A program made the translations under genes and the position numbers. DNA of 64,000 bases from Apium graveolens (lineage: Eukaryota > Streptophyta > Magnoliopsida > Apiales > Apiaceae). This document shows, one piece after another, positions 14,001 through 25,500 of this stretch. The notes beneath the pieces are model-generated. The model did no database searches and was not told the DNA's origin. It saw only the letters and a program-made list of their open reading frames with translations. The stretch is from positions 92,243,671-92,307,670 of the forward strand of contig NC_133653.1 in NCBI RefSeq assembly GCF_009905375.1, read 5' to 3'. Numbering within the stretch: position 1 is the first letter of the stretch; the number at the start of each line of letters is the position of its first letter.

Positions 14001-17000
14001 ATCTTATTTTGGTCTACATTATTAATTACCATATTTTCATGTATGAGCATTTTAATCTTCTGAATTGGGTTTATAATTACAGATACAAGCATATTTGTAC
14101 AAATGTTGACAAGTGTCTGTTGTGGAATCCCTCCACTAGAATTGTTACGACTATTCAACTCCCTCGTCTAAGAGAGTAAGTTTGTTGACAAAATATATCT
14201 CGAAGTTTTGGGGTAAATAGAGAAAAATCTTATCTGGTTATATTATATTAAGTCAGAAGCTCGCGGGTCCATTTCTTCGACAGATGTTTTCTCAAGGAAG
14301 TTTTCTGGAAACCATTAGGCGGCCCCATCTCCTTCTTTCATGCTAAAGAGCAGTTTTCATTTATTAAAGATTTTCATCAATGCTCCAGGTACTTATATTT
14401 AACATGATGAAGCTAACAAGGCATATGATCTATTGACATCTTATAATTTCGTATTCATATAACACCTTGTGAGAGAGATCATGGAGATTACTAATGATCT
14501 TTGTTAAGCTTTACAAAGAAAATCACAAGATATTTTAAATGCTATGAATGTGGTCTCCACAACTAAATCACTTCTTCAAATTATGTGAGATGGGGGATGT
14601 GATGCAATTTTTGAAAATGTAAAATTATTATGGTAGAACTACTTGTTCTTAGTTTAGCTCTAGAGCAGGCAGATTGCTTTAGATCATTTGATGCAGAAGC
14701 TATTTACAAATTAGCAAACATTGATGATTTTCTGAAAATGACAAGCTACACTTGAAGTTTCAATTAGAACATTACATCTTGATGTTAGTGTGCAAAACGA
14801 GTTTCACGCTTATGTCAGCTTTTATTAAAGACAAGAAAATCAATCATATATCCACTCCTAGATTGATTAATCCGATTGGTTTTGTTTTGACATTACCTGT
14901 TTCAAAGGCTACCACTGAACATGCTTTCTCCGCAATGAGTTTCGTCAAAAATAAACTTCATAACAAGATGGAGGATGGTTATTTGCAGAACTACTTGGTT
15001 ACTTATATGGAGAAGGAAGTTGCTGAAAAATTTGACAATGATTCTATCATTGAAGTGTTTTACAAGATGAAAAAGCGTCACACACAATTAAAATAGTATA
15101 TATGTGTAGGTCTGTTTTGTTGTTTAAATGTTATTTACATGCAGCAAAAATCTGAATAGCTTTCCTGTATATATTATGGTATTAAGATTCAAGTTTAGCC
15201 CCTCCGAATTATTTTTCGGGATCCGTCCCTGGTTTCATATAACCTGCTCCTTAAATATAAAACCTTGTACAAAACACTATAATACAAACTATAATACAAC
15301 ATGAGAGGTTAAATCTTTCGACAGAGGTAACCAACTTATTTTGGGCAGTAAACCCCTCAATAATATCATCACATTAATAAAGTAAAACTAAAGAGCTATA
15401 ACCTATTTGCAAATGGTAAAAACATAATGAGAATTGAACATATAGTAAAAGTTCCATGCATACAAGCATTGTTCTAAAAAGCGGAAATCAGCATTATTTG
15501 GTAGAGCAACCTTTTAGTGATTAATCAGATTGATTAATCGGAGCATTAATTGGATGCATTTAATAAAATATAAAAATAATTTATTTATTAAACTAAATAT
15601 ATAAATTTAATAAAAAAATGCAGTGATTAATCGGATTATAAAATCTAATCGGCAGAGCATATTGGAATAATTAGTCGGGCGATTAATCGGTAAAATCGGT
15701 GATTTTTAGAACAGAGCATACAAGTAACTGTTATAAAATATGTTTCACAGAGTATACAGGTGTATTTCAGCTGCGTGTCTACTGTTATATGTTACAGATG
15801 GTTAAATATATTAACATAAGAGAGATTAGCAGAGAAACTGAATGTATATTATTGATTTCCTACTGCATATAACAAGGGAGGCAGAGCCTCTATTAATTGA
15901 ACAATGTGATGAATTTACTGCCTACATTGTACTAACATGGCAGTAAATATAAACATTAACATTTAACTATAACAATATTGCCGACTTTTACACTACTTAC
16001 TGCAGTATTTTTCTTGGAGTAATTTAGGCTTTGATTACATTTTATTGACATCATGTTTTATTCTAGCTTATAATTTGACAGTAACTTTAACTAATTTTGT
16101 AAATGATGAACTCTTGATGTGAATCATTAGCTACCAAAGGCAAAAATTCAACATAGGCAATATATGAAATCTTAATAGTTTTATATGGTTTTAGTTTGAA
16201 CTGCACCTTCTATATCAGTAATAATCAAAAAAGAGGAACTGATACATAAAAATCCGTAGAAACTTACTTGGTTTGTTATATCATACACAATTATGGCAGC
16301 TGCAGCTCCTCTATAATACATTGGAGCTAAGCTATGATATCTCTCCTGACCAGCAGTATCCCATATTTCAAATTTTACAGTTGCGTCATTTACAGCCACT
16401 GTTTGCGAGAAGAAGGCAGCACCTATTGTGGATTCCTGGATGATCAAATAATTGTCTAAATCAAAAGGAGAACAATGGACAATTAAGTCTGCATTATTTT
16501 ATTATTACAAATTAAACTATTCAACATGAATACGAATATACATAGCTACTATCATTCACCTGAAATTCGACAAATTGGCCTTTGACAAAACGCAACACCA
16601 GACTTGACTTTCCAGCACCAACATCCCCAAGAAGGACCTAAAAGAAACACACATCAGTACATCACAACAGAAGATAAGATGATACAAAATATATTGTACT
16701 ATTACTAAACATCACAATAGGAGAGAAGTATGTTTCATACAGAAAAAAAAAGATCAGAACTGAAAGAGCAAGAACACGGTCCCAGCTTCCAGGCAAAGAA
16801 ATCACATTTCACTTTTTAGCACCACCGACATAAGATTTTGTTGCACTTATAGAATCTTGATAAAATAAACTGCTTAATGTGAAGTTTATGTGGGATACAC
16901 AATTAGTGCTCTTCTTGATTTCCTCCTCAACAAATCCAAGCCACTAAGCCAACAGTGTTTCTTTTTCTAACGGATACAGCGACATGTGCGACCAGAAATT

Positions 17001-17510
17001 ATACAGAAATAGTGATTTAAGAACTGTAAAAATATGGGCAAACTAAAGAAAAGAGTTCAGAATTTATTCAAGGACTTATCTTAGACAAACAACTAGTATT
17101 TAAGTGTTGAAATCTAGGAAGCATGGGCGCGGGTGCGGGGATACGCGGTGCAGGGATTCACAGATTCGTTAAATTTGAAAATATGGGGATTCGGATGCGG
17201 CGGGATACAGAAAATAAATAATATTTCAACATATATAATATATATAATTTTTTTTAATATATTATTATTTTATTATTTAAAATAATTAAATATCTATTCC
17301 AATAAATATATAAAAATTATTCAAAATTCTCAAATACAGTTGATTTATAGCAAGATACCTGGGTAATACCACCTAAAATTACCGTTAAGTAACCTTATTC
17401 CCTACTTAGTTCATTGTATTTTATTATTCTTTTTATTTGTAGAACATCCAACAACTCCCCGACTGACTCCGCGCACTCACCACTCAGTTTATAAAATATT
17501 ATTATATGTT

Positions 17511-17547
<37 letters not shown>

Positions 17548-19796
17548 TAACTAAAAAACCATTCAACCCACCTGAGTTGAGTGACATACCAGTTACCAAC
17601 ATATTACTTTATTGACTTTTGCTTCCTCCTAAAGTAATATACATACATCGACCGTACAAAATATAACCCTCTTATTAAGTATGAAGAAGATGAAAACGTC
17701 AGAGAAAGAATATCGTCAAGAATCGGGGCTGGAAATTACTTCTTCTGCCACTGCCGCACCCCCTCTGCCACACCCCGCCATTTCCCTTCCCTAAAATACT
17801 GTGATAGGCCGGGTGGCAAATCCCGTAAGCACTCGGCCGCACCCCAGTGTACTCCCGCACCCCCACATGAGGGATACGCAGTTCGTCACCTGGGTGGCGA
17901 ATCCCTGCTTTCCAGGTTGAAATTATCCGAAATGTAATGCAATCAGAATCTTAACTAAACGTGCAGCAAACTAGCAGATAATGAAGGTCAACACATACTG
18001 GCCGTATGCATTAACATTCAACATCTGCAACATGATTAAATAAATTCTTTGATATTCTTCAAATTGATGTCATGATCAAACTAGCCATGTAAATCTTTAA
18101 TCTAGCAAAACTCCTAAAAAATGCTTTCACTATACATGGATTAAGACTGTGTTTTTAGAATTCCAGGCGATGGTTATGGACCCACAAACAAAAGAATAAA
18201 GTCAAAAACTGTTTCAGAAGTATTCATGAGACCAAAACGTATAGGTGATAGTGCAAGAAAACATATTTACTTCTTTAAAACATAAATACCAATCAATATA
18301 AACAATCCTGCTTACAAATATGATAACGATATGTTAAACAACACAGTCCTGATGGAAGCATACTTAGTGATCATAAATACGACAACAATCACTTTCTTCT
18401 TTAATTACACCTCTACAAAAACTATTTTAACAGCTAATAACAATGCTGTCGGTTAATCCGTCATAACCAAATTAGTCTCCAAATTTTCATTTAACATATG
18501 CACACCGGTTTAGCAACAAAGCAAAATACATATTCACTCAAATCAAGTTCATAACTAATACAATCATACCATACAAACTGATTCAGCTGAGCACCAATCA
18601 CATACCACAAAAAACCCAAAATTACACAAAAACTCGACATAAACACTGCCTAAAACAAACTATCAATACCCACATAACCAATTAAAAATAAAAAACCAAA
18701 CCAAGACAAATTACTTCTTCTTTAAAACATAAATACCAATCAATATACAATGCACCTGCTTATAAATATGATAAAAATATGTTAAAAAAAACAGTCCTGA
18801 TATAAGCATACTTATTATCATAAATACTAGAATAATCACTTTCTTCTTTATGAATACCTATACATAATCTATTTTAACAGCTAACAACAGTGCAGTCCAG
18901 TTCCGTTATAACCGAATTAGTCCTAAATTTTCATTTAACGCACACCAATTTAGCGACAAAACAAAATAGATTTTCAGTATTCACTAAAATCAAGATCATA
19001 ACTGATCCAATCATACCATAAAGACTGATTCAGCAACACCAATCACAAAAAACCCAAAATTACACGAAAAATCGACAAAAACACTACCTAAATCTAACTA
19101 TCAATAACCACATAAGCAATTAAATATTAAAAAAAAACAAGACAAATTACTTCTTTAAAACATGAATACCGATCAATATACAATGCACCTGCTTATATAA
19201 ATATGATAATGTAACGATATGTTAAAAAACACGGTCCTCATATAATCATACTTAATGATCAATAAATACCACAACAATCACTTTCTTCTTTAATGGGCAC
19301 CTTTACAAAAACAATTTTAGCTAACAACAATGCTGTCAGTTAATCCGTGATAACTAAATTAGTCTCCAAGTTTTCATTTAACATATGCACACCCATTTAG
19401 CAACAAAACAAGATACATATTTACTCAAATGAAGTTCACATTGATAATTCCAATTAAACTGGTTCAGCTCAAACCCAAAATAACACGTAAACTCAGACAA
19501 AAACACTACCTAAATCTAACTATCAATACCCACATAACCAATTAAATATAAAAACCAAACTAATACAAATTTATCCAAAACCCCACATCAAAATTGAGGT
19601 CAACCATAGAGTAAACCCAAAACCCAGATCAAAATTAAGGTCAACTAAAAGATACCCACGTCAAGATTATCAAAAAATAAGATGAAATTAATATGATAAC
19701 AATCTAAAAACACATAAAGATTGGATTTTTAAAGTATTAAAAGAAGGAAATTTATACCAATTTGGCGTTGATATTCTTGTTTCCTGCGGTGGCCAT
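8011..19796 (-). CDS. RABF2: RABF2 (Rab5-type) small GTPase of endosomes
   Basis: Seven minus-strand coding exons: 19796-19758, 16637-16560, 16435-16268, 12248-12200, 11852-11779, 10227-10134 and 8111-8011. They join to 200 codons plus stop, the length of Arabidopsis RHA1/ARA7. GTPase motifs seen: P-loop GDVGAGKS (17-24), switch I Thr42, WDTAGQ with catalytic Gln69, NKAD (123-126) and SAK (153-155). The C-terminus SCCS offers two cysteines for geranylgeranylation. Known of the family: canonical plant Rab5s control fusion at the multivesicular/prevacuolar compartment and vacuolar transport. The start [13 protein letters not shown] matches the family N-terminus. Introns total about 11 kb and hold many transposons. 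Intron 5 is GC-AG; the others are GT-AG. All core residues are intact. Confidence 0.96.
8481..9854. mobile_element. Non-autonomous hAT element in RABF2 intron 6
   Basis: A 1,374-bp element starts TAGGGCT and ends AGTCCTA, flanked by a perfect 8-bp target duplication acaaacag (8473-8480 and 9855-9862). The subterminal regions hold many copies of GAGCCGAA and its complement, plus GTTCATG/CATGAAC words. No transposase is seen. The 8-bp TSD and TAGGG end fit the hAT superfamily. Confidence 0.88.
9029..9550. mobile_element. Fold-back element nested in the hAT element
   Basis: A 522-bp sequence opens GGGTTAAATATT and closes AATATTTAACCC. The two arms are inverted repeats over roughly 170 bp each; for example ATGACTTCAGTGA-type text on the right answers TCACTGAAGTCAT on the left. 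The 8-mer gtttataa lies just outside both ends (9019-9026, 9551-9558). Long arms and a probable 8-9 bp TSD suggest a Mutator-like fold-back element. It inserted after the hAT element. Confidence 0.82.
11389..11584. mobile_element. Degraded Stowaway-like MITE in RABF2 intron 5
   Basis: CTCCCTCTG at the left and CCGAGTGGGAG at the right are degraded Stowaway ends about 196 bp apart. TA follows on the right only. The interior is AT-rich and non-coding. Confidence 0.6.
13525..15231 (+). mobile_element. Decayed hAT transposon in RABF2 intron 3
   Basis: The left end CAGGGAC (13525) and right end GTCCCTG (15231) are inverted repeats. A possible 7-bp flanking repeat atataac (13519-13525 and 15237-15243) overlaps the left end and lies 5 bp beyond the right end, so the exact TSD is unclear. 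A C-run starts near 13560. The interior holds remnants of a plant ZMYM1/TTF-type hAT transposase on the plus strand, antisense to RABF2. Confidence 0.72.
14480..15096 (+). pseudogene. hAT transposase remnant (ZMYM1-like, dimerisation domain)
   Basis: The open part (about 14752-15096) contains [17 protein letters not shown] and [10 protein letters not shown], the hAT C-terminal dimerisation region of the plant zinc-finger MYM1-like family. Upstream (14480-14620) further family text is readable but broken by stop codons. The catalytic core and N-terminal zinc finger are missing or unreadable. Not functional. Confidence 0.8.
15471..15712. mobile_element. Short MITE-like element with GTTCTAAAAA ends
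   Basis: A 242-bp stretch begins GTTCTAAAAA and ends TTTTTAGAAC, a perfect 10-bp inverted repeat. GATTAATCGG-type words recur inside. The flanks share only a short gcat, so the TSD is not established. Non-coding, within RABF2 intron 3. Confidence 0.65.
17110..17920. mobile_element. Possible DNA-transposon remnant with GC-rich ends
   Basis: GC-rich blocks near 17119-17180 and 17745-17915 flank an AT-rich middle in otherwise AT-rich RABF2 intron 1. Both blocks carry related words (GGGATTC near 17153, GAATCCC near 17899; GGGATACGC near 17140 and 17871). The ends are not clean and no TSD was found. Assignment is tentative. Confidence 0.4.
17515..17545. repeat. (TA)n microsatellite
   Basis: About 15 uninterrupted TA dinucleotides in RABF2 intron 1, within the GC-bounded stretch described separately. 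Confidence 0.95.
18267..19570. repeat. Tandem triplication of a ~440-bp unit in RABF2 intron 1
   Basis: Units start at 18267, 18711 and 19147, each with TTACTTCTT(C)TTTAAAACAT then AATACC-ATCAATATA. The order of blocks is the same in each: AATCACTTTCTTCTTTA, TTTTCATTTAAC, CACATAA-CAATTAAA. Unit lengths are about 444, 436 and 424 bp, with scattered substitutions and small indels. The array ends about 190 bp inside the intron from the first coding exon (19758-19796). Confidence 0.9.
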
Positions 19797-20842
19797 AAGT
19801 GAAGGAGATGTTAAAGAAAAGGAATTCAAGAAGGGTGTGACGGTATGGAATAATAGATACAATTATAGATACAGAAGAGATTAAAGGGTCGTTGTAAATG
19901 CGGAGGTAAAGAAAACAAGAAAAGTATATCCTACCCAACTTTTATCGATGATACGTGTGCGTAAGTATTCGCAGTATCTCTATCAAAAATGGGAAAAAAA
20001 TATGTAAAATAATAATGAATAATATCATCAAGATATCTTATTTTTATAAAAAAAAAGTGATTTGTTAAGATAAATATTATAATATTTAATTTCGATTAAA
20101 TTTAATATATATGTGATATAACCTAATATATATGATATAAATATGTGATATAACGTAAAATCTCATTTAAAATTAAAAATCAAGTATAAGATATATATCA
20201 GTCTAGAATCAACTAAAGAATTTGAATCTTGTATAGATTTGTAACAATATGTAGTAATATTATATGTGATCCTAATTTTTTTTTAGATTCTATTTTTATT
20301 CATAAATAATTCTTTTTTTTGCTTGAAAATTGGTATCTAAATGTGTTTCATATATTTATAATTGTTACTTAAAAAAGTACAGTTTTTTCAAAATAAAATA
20401 TTTGATCATCTTAATTAATAAATCAGATCAAATTGAACGATTTATTTAAGAAATGATTAATAATAAATATATTAACTGATAACTATAAAATTAAATAAAT
20501 TTTATAATACAATATCGCCTTTTATAATTTGTGTCCATCGATTTAGGTATTAATGATAATTTTAATACAATTTTTATAAATTAGGGCTATGTATTTTTGT
20601 GTTTAACTTTTTTATCTTAATATTGTCTTTATTGTAAAAATTAATATCGAGTAGAAATTCGGTAGATATCACGGGTAAAACGATGGTATATATTATAAAA
20701 GTTATTTATACCACTAAACACCTCTTTTAAGGTATCACCTTTTTACGGGTGTAATCAATACGAACCGAACATTGCCAGACTCGGGTTGAACTCGATTACA
20801 AATGTTCGGTTTCGAGTTCGACCGAGGCTTAGATTTCAAGTT
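19797..20842 (-). promoter_or_regulatory. RABF2 5' UTR and promoter region; hAT end remnant at its far side
   Basis: The minus-strand gene starts at 19796, so its 5' UTR and promoter lie here. A small minus-strand open frame (19938-19729) is leader sequence. From about 19990 to 20745 the DNA is very AT-rich without coding signs. From about 20747 to 20842, GAACCGAAC and GTTCGGTTTCGAG words resemble the subterminal text of the 8481-9854 hAT element, so this is probably a truncated end of a relative cut by the adjacent LTR. Confidence 0.45.
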
Positions 20843-21843
20843 CGAAGGGGGGTTGAATGGAATTCTGGTTTGTTTTGGAAATTAAAACTTCTTACAAATA
20901 TAAATATAACAATGTTTGAATAGGATAATTGCAGATAAAAAATATTCAAGTATTTAAACACAAAGTAAATAAACAAGCATGTTTAAAACTTTCTGGTAGA
21001 TTGTTATTTCCACCAGAGATATATATAAATGTAGAAGATCTTCGTGATGCAAAAGCACACAACTGCTTACAAGAGTTCTTACAAACTGAACTAGAGAGTG
21101 CTTAAAGATATGGCTTACAAATGCTCTCTTGTTCTTGCTTATTTTGACTGTGTCAATTCAAGATTAACTCTTTGCTACGCTTGGTTTATATATCACCAAG
21201 TTACATGTGTAGTAATATGAAACATAAGTCTATTATCTAGGTCTAGTCACATGTTTCTTTATTTCTCTGTCCAATGCAATCCAGATAAATATGACATATT
21301 TGAACGTCCCTATTTTGCATGGAAATGGAAATGTTTCCTGATCTTCATAATCCTGATTACATCCTGCCACATTCCTTTTGTATACAATCAACCCATGTGA
21401 CTGTCAAGTCAATATCAACTCCTATTTGAATTTGTTATCCATCGAGACTATGTTGATTATCCGTCGAGACTCTATGGGATCATTCGTTGATTGGGACTTG
21501 GGTCATCCGTTGAAGCCTTATAGAAACATCCGCTGAAAATATTTCCATAGCAGTTGACTCAATTTTAATTATGCAAAATTACAAGGCATCTATTATTTAT
21601 AATTAGCCAACCTATTTTGTATATCATTCTAGTAGCCAACATGACTTATAATATCCTAAAACTTCTAATTCTCTAAGACATTACAGTATACAGGAAATGT
21701 GCTACAAAAACTTATTTAAACATAAACTACTCTTTCAACGGATGACAAAGTAAGATTGTCCGTTGAAAGCTACAAACACACCTAATTAAATCTACTAAGG
21801 TGTTTTGGTAAAATATCATCAAGCCTACAACATATTCCTAACA
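20843..21843 (-). mobile_element. SIRE-family LTR remnant, minus orientation
   Basis: Read on the minus strand it starts TGTTAGGAATATG at 21843 and runs to a C-run (GGGGGG near 20848) like the one near the end of the SIRE-B LTR. A polypurine-tract-like complement (ATCTCCCCC) lies at 21844-21852, so this is the 3' LTR of a minus-strand element. The TATA box (21185-21192) sits inside a CTTGGT/ACCAAG inverted repeat. Right-arm copies of the GACGGAT motif family occur near 21435, 21459, 21503 and 21528, and one 11-bp inverted pair (21732-21742 with 21759-21769). About 25 bp seem missing at its far end. Confidence 0.75.
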
Positions 21844-22039
21844 ATCTCCCCCAATTTATATCTACTAGAATTGTAGGCATAAATTTTGGAGGACTTGATG
21901 ATAACAAAACACTTTATACAAAATGATCATTCAATAGAAGATAAAATGATAAGTGCTGCAATTTTATTGAAAGTTGATAAAAGAAAGTTAACAAAAGTCT
22001 CACAGGCCTTGTTCAAGGTGATCCTCTAGTCTGAGCAAA

Positions 22040-22985
22040 TTAATCTTTTCTCCCTGAGTGTTTAATCTTCTTTCCCAGCTTTTCATTATTCTCTTCTATC
22101 TGGTGTTGAAGTTGTATGTAGAACTCATATTCATCTTCATTAGATGGATCCAGCATCTCCTCCATTTCCTTGAGAGACTTATTGCTTAATATCTTTAGCT
22201 GATCTTCTAATCTGAAAAATCTTGTGGTATTCTTTTCATCCTTGAACTCTATCAACCAATATGGCCTCAAGTGCACTCTACTTCCAGTGTAAGGAATAGT
22301 TAAGATTCTTGGTAGTGCACTTGGCTCTGTCCAACTTTGTCTTATTTGTTCATTTTTGTTTAGTATCTCCTTTTTGGACACCATAGTGAATCCAAAATTT
22401 TTCCTGATTGCAGAGAATACTTTACAAAGACAGAGTAGCCTTCATTGAGAATCCTATGAAGAGGCCAATTGATTTCCTTTCCACTCTTGTACCTGAACAC
22501 TAGTCTTTCTGAAGTCTGTTATGGGCATCAATTGCTCTCACTTCATCTAGTTCTTCAAAGTAAAGATTAATGTCTGAAAACTCCTTTATGTCATAAATGA
22601 AGAGTTGATCTCCTTTGTTGACTGATGGCTTGGGTTTAGATAAGGTTTTGGATTGGAATGGGATAGACTTGACTGGCTTTCTTGGTATTTTCTTTCTTCT
22701 TTTATAAGTGGTTGGTATTGGGATGTTCAGCTCAGGAATAGGTAAGATTTCCCAATCTATTGGTTCATCCTTGGGAATGATTGGCTCACTATGAAAATTC
22801 ACACCAGGATGGACCTTGCTTTCAGCTTGCTCCATTGTGGGCATAGTTGGTTGATTTATAATAATAGACTGAATTGGCTTTGGTTCTTCCTTTTCTTCTT
22901 CAAATATCGGCTTCCTTTTGGCTCTTTCCTTACTTTTTTCACAAATTTCTTCTTTGGTTCCTCCTTTGTTGGGAAGATGTTGTGA
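22040..22985 (-). pseudogene. C-terminal part of a SIRE third ORF (unknown function)
   Basis: Two minus-strand open segments (to 22500, and 22384-22040) encode a charged, Pro- and Lys-rich protein ending in a coiled-coil-like stretch (EEMLDPSNEDEYEF). They lie directly before the polypurine tract and 3' LTR, where SIRE-A and SIRE-B carry ORF3. A break separates the pieces near 22385-22500. The upstream end is cut by the plus-oriented LTR beginning near 22986. I do not recognise a domain. Confidence 0.55.
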
Positions 22986-23880
22986 GCTTGATGATTTCAT
23001 TAACAAAACACCTTAGTAGATTTTACTTAGTGAAAAATGTAGCACTCGATGGATGATCAAATATAGTCCCGACGGATGACTCAATATAGTCCCGACGGAT
23101 GATGATTTGACATCCATCGAGTGAGTAGCTTATGTAACAATAAGTCATATAGCACATTTCTGCAAACACCTTTGTATAGATTCTGTAGTTGCATATAAGT
23201 CATGTTGACTATAACTAGATATGCTGAATAGGTTGATTAATTATAAATAGATGATGTCTTGTAATTCTGCATAAATGAAATGAAGTCAAGTGCCAAATAG
23301 CTACCTGACGGATGATCAACAAAGCTACCCGACGGATGATCAACAAGGCAACCCGACGGATAATCAATTCAAACATCTGTTGACAATGACAACACAGTCA
23401 CATGCGTCGAGTGTTTGCAAAAAGAATGTGGCAGCCTATTCAACTGAGTTTTTGAGAACAAAGAATCATTGTCATTTCCATGCTATTATGAAGATATTTA
23501 AAGATGCTGGAATAGAGTAATGAAGCAGTATAGTATTAGACTTGATAGGTTTTGTTTTATTATCTTGTTTTATTACTGTGTAATCTTGGTGATATATAAA
23601 CCAAGAGTAGCAAGTAGAACAACAACAAGACTAAGCAAGTATTTTCTCAGAGAAACAATTGTAAGCTGAATCCTTTAGCATTTCTCTAAAAGTTTAGTTG
23701 TTCTTATTTTGTAAGCAGCTGTGAGCTATGAACCAAGAGAAGGGTTCATAAACCTTTCTGAAAATCAAACCAACAAATTGAGGTGTTAGTGATCTCTGTT
23801 TGGAAAGCTCGAGTAATAAAATCGAAGGTCTTGAGGAGTACTTTCAGAATCTGTGATCCACACACCTGCAGAAATCAAGG
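22986..23880 (+). mobile_element. SIRE-family LTR remnant, plus orientation
   Basis: From about 22986 this matches the minus-strand LTR at 21843 read in reverse: GCTTGATGAT, then AAAACACCTTAGTAGATTT. Its TATA box (23593-23600) lies inside CTTGGT (23585-23590) and ACCAAG (23600-23605), as in the other LTR. Upstream are GACGGAT motif arrays at 23043-23123 (13-bp perfect outer inverted repeat CACTCGATGGATG/CATCCATCGAGTG) and three left arms near 23304, 23329 and 23354. The 5' end is truncated; the 3' boundary near 23880 is a guess. Confidence 0.7.
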
Positions 23881-24938
23881 TTATTTTTCTATAATTTTTA
23901 TTATTTTTGAATTATTTTAATTAAAAATATGAATTTTTGTTCGGATGATTGTTTGAATGATTTGATGATTGCATGTTGTAGAGCTTGTTTTCCTGATGAT
24001 TTTGATATATTATATGACTGATTTGGAGTTCAATAACATGTTTAAAATTGAGTTTGATTTTCGAATTTTGAAAATAGGGTTTATAACCCGTATGAATGTT
24101 CTTAATTGAAATTTAGGGCTTTTTGATCTAGGGGTTATTAGCTGTTGTATTATAGTGGGTTGTGTTTCTTATAAAATTTGAAATCGATTGATATATAGCT
24201 CGTTAACAGAGGATGTCTGAATCGAAGAAAGTTGTGTTTTGAAGTTTACGTCGAGTTCGCCGGAAACCGGCGAACTTCTCGGCCAAATTCCGGCCAACTC
24301 AGGGATGGGTTGTGTGATTTGATGGCATGGTTAGATTCCCAGTGTAGTGTAGATCATATCTGGAGGTGGTGGTGGCCTGAGCATCCCTGAATCATCTTCT
24401 CCGGCGAGATAGGGCATTTTCCGGGGACCCCCTGTAAAATTACAGTTTGATACCTAAACTTTTGGGGACGATGCAGTTTGGTCCCTGAAGTTTCCAGAGT
24501 TTGCAAAAATAGGATTCCTGTTTTAAAAATCATATTTTCTATTTATTTTAATTATAAAAAATTGTTTTTAATTTTTGAAAATTCCAAAAATTATTATTTT
24601 AATTCACAAAAGTTAAGTTCGTTCATTCCCTTTCAGGGTACCGTCTTTGCGTAAAGTGTGGAGCGACCTACACTTTTACAACGATTTGCCTTGAACGCGG
24701 CTTCGGGGTCGTTTAAAAACTTCCCCCCTTTTTATTTTCTCACCTTCTCACTATTTTTAGGGATTTCCTGGTATTTTTTCAGGAGTTTTCCCTTTTTCCC
24801 GGGATTTTTCCAAATTTTCTGCAATTTTCCAAGAATATTTTCAAATTTCCAGCCCTTTTTCGACCAGGATCCTAGTCAAAATTTCAACCTGGATCCTAGT
24901 CAAATTTTGGGCCAGCTTTGCAATCCTGGTCGAAGGAC

Positions 24939-25500
24939 TTCGACTAGGATCCACGACCTGGATTTCGATCAGGATCCTAGTCGAACCTTCGACCTGGATC
25001 TAGGTCGAAAATTTGCCCTTGTTTTGATTCCTGGTCATTAGGTTTCGACTAGGATTCACGACCTGGATTTTGACCAGGATCCTAGTCGAACCTTCGACCT
25101 GGATCTAGTTCGAAAATTCTGTGCTTATTTGCTTCCTGGTCGATAGATTTCGACTAGGATTTACGACCTGGGCTTCGACCAGGATCCTAGCCATTTCTTC
25201 GACCTGGATTTAAATCTAGGTTTCTGTACCCCATACTTGAAAAATGTTGTGCTTGATTCGACCTCGATCCTGGTCTTGGTTTCGACCTCAATCCAGTTCA
25301 ATTATACCCGTAATTTTCGGGTATCTGTTCGAAAGATTTCGAGCAGAATTCACGACTTGAAATTCGACATGAATCCTGGTTTTTTATACCCGTTATTTTT
25401 GGGTGTCTGTTCGAAAGATTTCGAGCAGAATTTACAACTTGAAATTTGACCTGAATCCTGGTCTTTTTGGGCTTCCTTCTAATCCAATTTGGATTGGGCT
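24939..25500 (-). repeat. Tandem repeat array in the Tat 3' UTR
   Basis: Units marked by TTCGACTAGGAT start at 24939, 25044 and 25149 (period ~105 bp), each with a CGACCTGGAT block and GATCCTAGTCGAA block. Two more diverged units marked TTCGAGCAGAATT start at 25338 and 25420 (period ~82 bp). From 25480 to 25860 the DNA is rich in GGGCCT/TTGGGC words. Tandem repeats in this position are known for Tat/Ogre elements and can seed satellites. Confidence 0.85.

Noticed and set aside
23881..24640. Tat 3' LTR in this stretch
   Set aside because: No text matching the 34214-34565 LTR ends (TGTTATGGATT or TTATCAAACA) was found, so the left boundary stays open.
24658..25449. Plus-strand open frames rich in FDQDPS- and RDLDF-like text
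   Set aside because: They are translations of the Tat 3' UTR tandem repeats and have no independent coding evidence.
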